A stretch of 64,000 nucleotides of DNA, from contig CM065888.1 in the NCBI GenBank assembly GCA_033439255.1, forward strand, positions 1,612,001 to 1,676,000, written 5' to 3'. This DNA is from Hericium rajendrae (Eukaryota; Basidiomycota; Agaricomycetes; Russulales; Hericiaceae). Shown piece after piece: positions 52,645-62,250 of the stretch. The notes under the pieces are model-generated. The model was not told the DNA's origin, ran no database searches, and saw only the letters and a list, made by a program, of their open reading frames with translations. Position 1 is the first letter of the stretch, and each line of letters starts with the position of its first letter. A program made the translations under genes and the position numbers.

Positions 52645-54885
52645 CTAGGCACGGAGCTTCTTCGCCCAACGCCGCAAGTCAGCGAACGGCTTGCGAGAGG
52701 TGAGCGAGGGGCTAGACGACTGCGAGAAGGAAGCTTGCGCAATAGTGGGCGAATCAAAGCGAATGGTATAGTCAGAGCCCGAGGCAGACGAGGAAGAAGA
52801 CGAGGACGAAGTATCGTCGCTTGAAGGCATAGCAAAGCGGCGACCAAGAGAGCTGCGAGACATGCTCGGCGACATTGCTGCGAAGGCAGCGGCGAACTTG
52901 CTGAATTCGAAGAGATAGCTCGGGAAACTAGGCAGAGCGAGCTCAGACAGACGAGAGACAGGTGCAGAGCTATCGACAGAAGACTCAGAAGCAGCGCTAG
53001 AACTAGACGACTTGGCGGAAGAGAGAGCTATGTTGACGAAGAGCTCGGATTGGAAGGCATAGTGCGGGAAGGAGTCCGGAACGACAGGTTCAGCAGAGGG
53101 TATCTTGAAGCCGTCGTTCTTCCGTTCGGCCTCAGCAATGTCGAACAGAACGGCACCCACATCGGGAGCCCAGGGTGGCGTAACCTCTCCACGGGAAATC
53201 ATCTCCCAATCGCTATGGAAGACATCAGCTCACAGATGGCAGGAAAAACGAAGAGCACACTCACATCGTCTGGAAGAACTGATGGTCCTTCATTGCCTTC
53301 AGCGCCAGGCGATCCTCGGCATTCTTCCGCAACACCTGAATAACGAACAGTTGCACCCACAGATCAGCCTGGTCCCGCGCCTTGAACGAGATCTCATCAT
53401 GCTCGACGCTCTGATGGACCTCCTCGAGATCCGCAGAATCCTTGAAGGGCGTGCGGCCCGTCGCCATTTCATAGACAGTGACGCCCAGAGACCACAAGTC
53501 GACCTCGTAGCTGTACGCCTTGCCCTGGAATACCTCGGGCGCGCTGTAGACTGGGGTTCCGTTGCTCGAAGAGGTGAGGAATGTCTTCGGAGCCGTCTCC
53601 AGAGAAGCGTTGGAACGACGCGCGCGAGTAAGCGCAGTCCAAAATGGGTTCGTCTCGCGCTGGATGTCGCCGCGGATGGTCTCAAATTGTTTGGAGATGC
53701 CGAAGTCGCATACGCGGACGTTTCCAGAGGCGTCGAACAGCAGATTCTCTGGCTTGATGTCGCGATGGATGATCCCATTGCCGTGGATGAATTCTAAAGC
53801 AAGAATCTGCGGGTAAAGGATGGCTCGTGAGTAGATGCAAGATCGTAGAAGAAGATAGTAGCTTACGATCTGCGCAGCATAGAATACGACACGCTGCGTC
53901 TGAAATCTCCCGCATCTATGCAGTTCCGTCCGCATGTCACCTCCAGCAAGGAAAGGCTGGAAAGTCATCAGCATTTAGGCTGAGTCTTTGAACTTTGAAA
54001 GCGGCTCACCATGACAAGGAAGAAATTCTCCTGATCGTGAAAGCTCGCCTCGAGCCCGACAACGTTATCATGGCCGCGCACCTTGCGCAGCATGCGCTGC
54101 TCTTGCACCAGCCTGCCGATGGCCTCGGGGTCGAGGAACTCCTTCTCCATTTTCTTGAGCGCGAACAGCCTCTGAGTCAGATCGTTCCTGACGAGGTAAA
54201 CGACTCCGCTCGCGCCAGAGCCAAGCTTCTTGATAGCAGAGAAGTCCTGCAGAGCGACTTTGGGAGCGGCGGCGGCGGCGGCAAGAGAAAATGGTTCTGT
54301 GAAGGCTGAGGGAGGCTTGGGAGGAGACGTCAGAATGAAGGTGAGAGAAGAGGCGGTCTTGGCGTCGGCTGACTGGGGCTGACCATACTGGACGGCTCGA
54401 GCGTGGGGAAGGACCTTAGAGAACCCGACGAAATCCATCGGGTCAATGAAGTGCTGGCATTTGAATATGTAAATTAATGAATGAAGGATACTGTAGAAAG
54501 ATGTAGGGCTTACCACATCCTGGAGGTCGGAAGCACGTGCAGGAAGCATAATACACCGTCGGGCATCGAGGAACTCGGGATCATGGGCGGCATCGTGGAG
54601 AGTCTCAAGATGCTTGCGTTCCTCCTCTTGAATGTTGATAAGAGGTACGGCGTTGGGCTGAGAGGGTTTCAGCGACTACACACCCACACGACTTCCGGAT
54701 CTCACCTGAGCGACGGCGGTGGTCGTGGAGAGTTGTTGCACACGGGTGGAAGGAGCAATGTGCTAACAGGAAGGTGAGATAAGAAAAATGTCAGAGGAGA
54801 GCGTACTCGCCTTGAACTTGATGTCGCCTCCACGGCGTGCAGGAGCGACGGCAGCCTTCTTAAAAGAAGCGAGGAAGCGATTCAT
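52645..54885 (-). CDS. AGC-like serine/threonine protein kinase copy 2, active-looking
   Basis: Seven exons keep phase: 54885-54811, 54762-54706, 54657-54514, 54453-54010, 53956-53867, 53806-53265 and 53212-52645, giving 639 residues. The kinase domain has the glycine loop LGSGASGVVYLV, Lys in FALKKM, HRDIKPENLLFD (near residue 285), CDFGISKQF (near 304), YSAPEV and VDLWSLGV. All residues expected of an active Ser/Thr kinase are present, and the activation-loop style resembles AGC kinases. Against copy 1, exon 4 carries about 25 extra residues (Ala/Ser/Pro-rich) before the domain. The first intron (54763-54810) uses a GC donor, AAG/GCGAGT. A Ser-rich tail of about 190 residues ends in RRWAKKLRA. 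Substrates are unknown. Confidence 0.92.
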
Positions 54886-55026
54886 GATGAACAGAGATGC
54901 AATGTTGAGATAAGGAGAAGTACGAATAGCGATCGAGGAACGGTCTTAAAAACTTGCAACTTGAAGTGCGAAGGACGTGGATGTTCGATAGCTGGGAAGA
55001 GAAGCATAAAACGGCAGAATCGGGGG

Positions 55027-55032
55027 TTTATA
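55027..55032 (-). promoter_or_regulatory. TATA box of kinase copy 2
   Basis: TATAAA on the minus strand lies about 140 bp upstream of the ATG, within a promoter stretch conserved with kinase 1. Confidence 0.5.
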
Positions 55033-55118
55033 AGTAGTCGCTCGCAATTTGGACTGGAGGCTGGCATGGAGCGTGACATCTTGGGCTGGCGCTGCGGCTG
55101 GCAAGGCAAGATCATGGT

Positions 55119-55622
55119 CAGAATTCAAAACGCATGGAATGGGCTCTATGTCGTACCGCCAGAAAGCCACTGCATGGATGTTTATGTCTGCTTCAACATG
55201 AGAGCTAGAATGGTTTAGCGAACTCAACAGCGGCGTGCTGGGCTCTGGCCCGTGCGAGGCCCAACTTCCATAACCGGCACAATCTGCCCAAAACGCGGGT
55301 TGTTCGGCTCGGACGCGTCTCGGCACGTGTCCGTGACAGTTATCCACGTGATGTAAACACCTTTCGGCCCGCTGCATCCCGCTCTCACCAGAGAATACCC
55401 AGGCTGAGGCTGAGGCTGTCTCTCTTCCCACTTGTTCGAGGCCTCGAGCTGTGGATCGTGCTGTAAGAGTACTTACCTGTTAGCAGATCGATACTGAGAT
55501 ACTGCTTCAGAGCAATAAACTGTTACCCTCGTCTCGAGGAAATGAGGTCAAGAGTTGACGCTAAATGATAATATATTAGAGCGAAATTTTCAATTAAGTA
55601 CTGACGTTGTCTAGATCTGCAT
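55119..55622. other. Upstream of kinase 2, downstream of the P450
   Basis: About 500 bp between the duplicated promoter and the P450 stop codon. I see no gene. The last part is AT-rich (TAATATATTAGAGCG) and presumably holds the P450 3' end. Confidence 0.4.
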
Positions 55623-58069
55623 TCAACAACCTACGCTCGACTCGTCTACTAGCGATACACGCAGCGGCAACCCCTGCTGCTCGCTCACTGTGCCGTCATC
55701 ATCGGTTACTTCCACGGACGGCGAGATGATCTGAGACAGATTCCAGACGATGTCCGCCGATGTGGCAGAGAATCTGAACCGCATCAGAAGCGTTGCCAGA
55801 ATGATTTCTGTTGGACTATAGTCAGTCTAAGGTCCGAATTATTTGAGTGTATTGCCTTACTGATCTCAATCTGGGCGAATTTGAAGCCACTGTTAAACGT
55901 CAAGGTTAGTCGGACGGTCTCCTTCAGTCCCAGCAGCACTTACACGCAAGACCTGCCGCCCCCCAGGAAAGTCATCCTATTCAACAGATTTAGAAATGAT
56001 TAGCGAGCGCGTCATCAAGACAAGTGCTGACTTACATCCCCGAGTAAACACCCGGGAGACGAGCACCCTCCTCCCGAGCCTGCGCCCACGGCGTTTCCGA
56101 TCCAAGCCAGCGCTCAGGGTGCCATTCATGCGCGTCAGGGCCCCAGATCAGCGGAGACCGGTTCGCCGCAGCGATGCCTACGAATAAGGTCGTGCCCTCC
56201 GGTATCGTAACGGACGTCATCGGCGGCTGTGCAGCATCCGCAGGCTTGATCGGCGTCAACAGAGGCACGGTGCATGTCCGTATTGCCCTGTCGGTGGGGC
56301 GGGTCAGACGCGCGGGGATGCGGATGCGGATGCGGCCGAGATGCACTTACACGCGTCTGACGAAAGGTACCGGAGGATACCTATTGTGAAATAAGGGTTT
56401 TAAGTGAAACGGGTGAGATCCGCCCGAGGCGGTGGGGTACGCACAGGCGCAGCGTCTCTTTGATCACAGCATCGAGCCAGGGGAGGTTGGATAGCCGGTC
56501 GTAGCCAAGTTCGTCCGTGGCATCTGGGTCATCGAGACGTTGTGTACGGCGAGCAGTTTGTAGCTCATGGCGCACTTTCTCTTGTATATCTGGGTGCGTC
56601 GCGAGCATGTATATGAGACGGGACAAGGCTGAAGAGCTTGTGTCTTGCGCTCCAAATATTAGGACACTGGTAGCAAGAAATGTATGAGCAGCTGCTTTGA
56701 AACGTGCACGGTGATACTCGCGTCATTTGCCCTATCATTTCAGCTTCACTGAGCCGATCGGCGTCAGACAGCCCGGCGTTCTCCTTCACTGGAATACGGG
56801 ATCTAGAATCAGCGCACGGCTATGGCGTCTATTGCGGATACTGACTGAGAACGCTCACAACATCTTTCGGTTGCCCTTCTCCCGACTCCGAACTGAATCC
56901 AGTCATGCTTTCCTTCTTCGTGTACAAGATGTCCCGCGCGGTGTCGTACATAACATCCGACATGTTCTTGATCTTCTGAATCGTCGCGTTAGGCGTCAAC
57001 TCGACGAGTTTACGGCGGAATGACGGGCTTCCTAGACGCGCGATGAAGGGAGCGAATTGGCGAATGAGTGAGACAGAGAAGAGTGCTGGTCTGAGATGGG
57101 AGTGTTAATATGTGAACAAGATATAGTAGAACTGACATACATGAGTTCTCGAACAGCCTTGCTGTAAGGATTATTGGAAGGAGAGTCAAGGGGGTCGAAT
57201 GAGTATCCGAGAACCGTCTGCCCAACGGACTCGAGCGCCACGCGCGACATCCAGAGGGACATGTCCAGGACTGAGGAAGAGGTCTCTTGCTGCTCTTCTT
57301 CCACTCCTTGTGCGATCACGTTGCATAGCTATGCATAATCAGAAAATGACTCGCTAGCCGGTTTTCGAAGGACTCACACGATGGGCAACTTCATAGAATT
57401 TCGGGACGAGGCGTTTGAGTTGAGGAACGGCAAAGACAGGTTGGACTACTTTGCGTTGGCGCTTGTGGTGTTCTCCTGCGGAGACGTTCGAGAAAGCTGC
57501 AATGATATGTTTGGGACGTACTCTTACCTGTCGTCCCAACAAGGCCCTCACCAAAAATGACCTTATTTGTTCTGCGGATAAATGCAATTATTCAAGACAA
57601 GAGAATGAAGCCAGCGGGAGGTGACGAACTCGACAAATACTTTGGTCTCCTCGAAGGCATCTTGATCCTTGACGATGATACTTTGCAGAGCTCTGGGATC
57701 TGATATGTACAGTTGCTCATCCTATGGTGGTGTGCGAAGGTTTAACACCTATTTCAATGAGAACGACGATGAGGATGACATACACCAAAAAATCCCCAAA
57801 TCTTGGCTACATCCCCATATCGGGCGAGATCGTGGTGGAATCGCAGACCCTTCGCGTTGAAGAGCTGGAGTAAATTACCTGCCTCTCGTCAGCGGCTTTT
57901 CGGTCCCATAGCATATATGATACTCACCAGTAACCCACGACTTAGGTGGTGGGCCTGGAATATAATGGAGTGGTGACTTGATAAATGCGCTGCGGAAAAG
58001 CTTCCGCACGATGTACGCAATCACAGCATAGATTGCCAGCGACGAGAAGGAAAAAGAAAATAACATCAT
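55623..58069 (-). CDS. Cytochrome P450 monooxygenase
   Basis: P450s are ER-anchored heme monooxygenases; basidiomycetes carry many for xenobiotic and secondary metabolism. Fourteen exons keep phase: 58069-57928, 57878-57784, 57721-57630, 57571-57528, 57475-57378, 57328-57141, 57090-56846, 56788-56722, 56666-56445, 56380-56351, 56287-56036, 55976-55944, 55889-55861 and 55807-55623, giving 573 residues. Seen: an N-terminal anchor (about 5-25) and proline hinge IPGPPP; GEHHKRQRKVVQPVF of helix C; FGAQDTSS of helix I (about 329-336); ExxR as KETLR (about 394-397); PERW; and the heme loop FLGGGRSCVG with Cys at about 502. Exons of 29-44 nt occur. Intron 8 (56667-56721) uses a GC donor (GCGAGT). 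The substrate and CYP family cannot be told from this. Confidence 0.94.
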
Positions 58070-58113
58070 GGAATGGGTTTAAAGTAAAGGCGCCCTCAGA
58101 GCTTCCAGACGGC

Positions 58114-58121
58114 CTTTTATA
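58114..58121 (-). promoter_or_regulatory. TATA box of the P450 gene
   Basis: TATAAAAG on the minus strand lies about 45 bp upstream of the P450 ATG, a spacing that implies a short 5' leader. Confidence 0.6.
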
Positions 58122-58895
58122 GCACTATGTTCAGTTTGAGGCACCACAGCAATCCTCACATTGGCAGGCGAAGCTCGGATTCGCATGGTAGCGCTAGCGA
58201 CAGTCCGTGACGATCATGATCGCTCGCTGGTTCTGGTCCATGGTTAGTCCGTAGATCACCGTACGACACACCTCTCGGCAGTGATACATGCAGTAAGGTC
58301 ACGGCTTGCGTAGAGACTGCTGCGCCCAGGATCGAGGAGGATCACGAAATCGTAACTCGGCATTGGTCCACCACATTTCAATGAAACAATCGACAAGAAG
58401 AGTCGATGATTTTGCTGTGCGGTCCAATATACTTTAAGCCGTTGAGTGCTACCCGGATTTGCGAACAGATCCGGCTCGACCGAGAAAGACCTCCGGAAGA
58501 GTCGATTACCGGGGCTGGTGCGTCGGAGCGCGTATATCAGAAAATTTGACGCGTTCAGATGAGTATCTAAGAGTATCTATCACAATTAAAATTAGTATTG
58601 TCTTATAGTTAGAAAGCCGGGGAAGAGATAGCGCTGAATGCTGTGTTTGAGGCGGTGTGAACGGGTAAGCACAACTACTCAGTGGTGTAGTGAGGGACAA
58701 GCCTGAGCGACGGGCAGTGGCACTGGCGGCAGCGGCAGCTGCTTGAGCGCTTAGCCTGGGAGAATTTACGATCATGTGCCGCTATCGCTTCGCGGCGCGT
58801 CGCGTGAATTTCTTTAGTTTTCCTCGTCTTTTCTGGCGTCGGCGACAACAAGACGATGACAAGGCGATCACGGTGTCCAGGTGATAGTCATTGAG
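58122..58895. other. Divergent promoter region of P450 and F-box genes
   Basis: About 770 bp shared by two divergent genes. The part at about 58380-58505 recurs in diverged form at 61215-61345, ahead of the truncated F-box copy, so the tandem duplication included promoter DNA. Confidence 0.55.
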
Positions 58896-60839
58896 ATGGA
58901 ACAGGAAACGAAATAGTAAGTATCACCACTTCTCCATATATCTGGTCACTGACTTGGTGTGCGTCTCAACCCCTAGTATTCCGGATTATTGGGAAGTCGT
59001 TAACAAGGATCTCGTCCAGTTTGCGCATGCCTCCGCCTTTAGCGATGCAGATGCCCTCCAGATGGCGCTGGATTTTATGGATGCTCAGATAGCGAACTTG
59101 GAGGCGATCACGAGGCTCGTTCGAGCTCGACGGAACGCCATCAGTCAAGACTCACGACTTCCTCCGGAGATACTTTCCCGTGTATTTAGATTCACAGCAG
59201 CAGCAGGACCGCTTCGGACATTTTCTGGCGATAAGCAGGGAATTTTCTGCAACGACATCTTACTCAAAGGTCGCGCCGGCCGTGAGCCCTGGGGTGGATG
59301 GCTTCAAGTCCTACACGTCTGTCGTCGTTGGCGCGAAGTTGCGCTGAGAGACCGTAGCCTTTGGACTCAAATCACCTATAGTACAAGTGCCCGCTGGCTG
59401 GAAGACGTTATGGCTCGTGCAAGACCTGATCCTCTCGTTCTGGATCGCGATCTAGTCGGGCAACCTGCCAGTATGGAACGAGACCTTATCGCACGGCACA
59501 TTTCACATATCAAGGAATTGCGGCTGCTCTGTCCTAGGGAGGAAGTGTGGTCTACTTGCATGGCATTGCGAGACACCCCCGCACCTCTCTTGGAAACCTT
59601 CTCACTCTCATATGCCAACATATCGGACAGCGACCGCGACGCTACGAATGTGCCTAGCCATCTGTTCCGCTGCAAGATGCCGAAGCTGATGTGCCTTTCA
59701 TTCCATGGATGCATGTTGCCCCGGGACCCCAAAATCTTCACGAGTACCATTACGTGTGTCCAGCTATCCTATCCTGCTCACTTCAACATCGGGTTACCAA
59801 CGCAAGATGAGCTCCTCGGCGCTCTTCGAAGGATGCCAGCTTTGCAGGAGCTGGTCCTCAAGCACTGTCTGCTTCAATTCTTGTCGACACAAGACCTTAT
59901 GTCCCCGCCTGCTGTGGAATTCAATAATCTACGGTCAATGGTGCTCGTGGACGATCTGCATCGATGCATTGCGTTCATCTGCTCCGTCGGCATACCCATT
60001 GATGCCACAGTTGACCTATCATGCTCTGTAGCCGAACCCCATGTCAATTATACATTCTATGAGTTTTCCAAAGCAGGCAAACTGTTCAGCTCCGCCCGCT
60101 CATTCCTCGCTTTGGCCATCGGGGTCTCCAAAGAAGACGAATGTGTCCGGATTCAGGGCTGGACGCACCTCTCGGACAGCGACGCATGCACCATCCGCGA
60201 TGAAACCCCGTCATTCAGCATGACCCTCGGGTTTGAGAGCGACAGTATGTTCACGCATTTTGTTCTCCTGTTACAGATCTGCCACCCCATGCCCCTTCGC
60301 GACCTGCGCATCCTTTCGGTGCGTTTGGATGCATCGCAAATGTCCGACCTTGGCTCTTTTTGGGATAAGCAACGCTGGGGCCTCCTCTTCAAGAATTGCC
60401 TGGCCGTCAGACATATCATCATCAGTCAGAGCGTGGCGCCGTTGCTCCTGGGCGCCCTGCAGGAGTATGTCGTGGCACTCCCGGGCGACTTTTAGCCTGG
60501 ACGCAGGTTCGGATTTGGCCATCTCCAGACGCTCTCAATCGACTTCGTTGATCCCCATGAGGATAACACGTTGGACGCCCTGTTCTCCACAGAGTTGACA
60601 GAGGCGCTGGCTTTCGCGCAAAGTGATGGAAGTATGGGGCCGGTCAGCATTTATATTAGCGAATGGGAGGACCTGGAGATATGGAGAAAGGAGCATAAGT
60701 CCGCGCATCCTCTACCGAAGCAACGTTATTTCCATGAGGGCTCCTTTTGGACGAAGTTCAACGAGATGGTTAGTCGCATATTATCTCTGTAAACGACAAT
60801 GTTGACCTCTATTTCTCCCAGAATCCCCGTGATTTTTAA
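58896..60839 (+). CDS. F-box-like protein
   Basis: F-box proteins bring targets to SCF ubiquitin ligases. Four exons keep phase: 58896-58915, 58977-60464, 60507-60768 and 60822-60839, giving 595 residues. The start exon encodes only MEQETKY; the ATG and donor GTAAGTAT fit well. An N-terminal helix (QIANLEAITRLVRARRN) precedes the F-box at about 66-125 (RLPPEILSRVFRFTAAAG, LQVLHVCRRWREVALRDRSLW), the standard layout of the large Agaricomycete family. A leucine-rich C-terminal part follows (MPALQELVLKHCLLQFL). Intron 2 (60465-60506) is only 42 nt; unspliced it would end the protein at TAG 60493, while splicing adds about 92 residues in frame. The last coding exon is 18 nt (NPRDF). The target is unknown. 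Confidence 0.85.
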
Positions 60840-61494
60840 GACCATACAGAGTGGTCACCGTTCCCGGACATCAGGAGATTTCGACGTGGAACTGCCGCGT
60901 ACAATGCACTGGCAGAATGTTTCACGAAGCACAGAACCGAGATCTGTCAACATGAGAATGTACATCGATGTCAACCTTGACGGGCTCCCCGCACAGGCCT
61001 AGATTTAGAAAGAATCACCATTCGCCCAGATCCCCGTGCATCCGGGCGTCTACCTGTCTGACTCACTATCCCCCACCGAACCATGAAACGCCTATGGTTG
61101 ATCCGTAGGGATGGACCTTCTGGCGGTAATACTTGCAATGACATCACCGCTTGCGTACAGGCTGCTCTAGATAGACGATAAATTCGAAAGCGTGGCTCCA
61201 TGTCTGCGTTGCCCAACAGCACTTCAATTGAACCATCGACAAGAAGGATCCCTGCGTACAATATACTTAGTTCCGATGGTTGATTACCACTTTGACTATC
61301 AAATCCCATTCGACCGAAGAGAACATACGAAGGAGTCGACTTCCGCGGCCCACGTCGGGGCTTCTTAAAGGTCACCGTCGGGGTGCCTCCGCAGGCTTAG
61401 CACATCCACTAAATCCCCATCACTGTAGCAACGGAATTCAGCTGCCTTGCAGCTAGATATCCGGCAACGGGCCGGTAGCAGCAAGAGCCATAAA
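60840..61494. other. Between the F-box gene and its truncated copy
   Basis: About 650 bp. It includes duplicated promoter-like sequence at about 61215-61345 (CATCGACAAGAAG and CTCGACCGA-like words shared with 58380-58505). The minus-strand frame 61375-60971 has no features and is not called. Confidence 0.45.
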
Positions 61495-61981
61495 CCCGAT
61501 TACTGGGACGTCCTCAACAGATCTGGCACATTTTGCACACGTCTCCGCACTCAGTGATACAACCGCCGTCGGAACAGCGCTCAGTTTTTCCGATCTCCAG
61601 ATAGCCAATCTAGAGGCGATCACGAGGTTCGTTCGGGCTCGACGGAATGTCGTCAGTCAAAACTCGCGTCTTTACCCGGAGATACTTTCGCAAATATTCA
61701 GATTTGTGGCAGCCGCAGGGACAATGCGCACATACTCGGGCGGTAAGGAGGACGTAGGCCCGAACGGCCTTTTGCTTACAATCGGCGGACGTCTGAGCCC
61801 ATGGCGCGGATGGCTTCAAGTTCTGCATGTTTGCCAGCGTCGGCACGAAGTTGCATTGAAAGGCCGTAGCCTCTGGATCAACATCACCTATACAAAAAGT
61901 ACCCGCTGGCTGGAGGACATTCTCTCTCGTGCTCAACCTTATCCTGTTGTTCTGCACTATTTCCGTGAAGGCAACTTCTAG
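61495..61981 (+). pseudogene. Truncated tandem copy of the F-box gene
   Basis: Starting with PDYWDVLN, this matches residues 9 to about 175 of the F-box protein: DLAHFAHVSALSD, then LQIANLEAITRFVRARRN, the F-box (LYPEILSQIFRFVAAAG), GWLQVLHVCQRRHEVALKGRSLW and RWLEDILSRAQPYP. It has no visible ATG exon and needs a one-base shift after VLN (about 61520). It stops at TAG 61979-61981, with the C-terminal 420 residues missing. The copy is well diverged, so the duplication is not recent. Confidence 0.85.
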
Positions 61982-62250
61982 GACCAATACGACGCTACGG
62001 TGAGTCGTGCATTGTCCTCGGCTGACGCCAATCCTGTTCCGCTGGATCTATTCCAGGACGAGGCATTATCTTAATGCCAAGGAGAGAACACGAGTCAATT
62101 CACGATACTTGTATGTGTCGTCATGGTATTGCTGCCTTTGAAGTATTAACACAGGATTTTTCGACACGCGAATCGAACATCGGTCAACAGGACGATATGT
62201 ACATTGAATTCATAACAGCCATCCGCCCGCATCTCCATGCACGCAAGCGC
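61982..62250. other. Short intergenic region
   Basis: About 270 bp between the F-box pseudogene and the 3' end of the protease gene. Nothing recognisable. Confidence 0.4.

Larger units (their letters stand above)
51885..55118 (-). repeat. Segmental duplication, copy 2 (kinase gene with flanks)
   Basis: This is the partner of 13060-16460, in the same orientation and about 38 kb away. Exon lengths are identical for five of seven exons or nearly so, intron positions are identical, and promoter and 3' flank are recognisable. The two copies are now separated by the transposon-rich interval. Confidence 0.75.
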
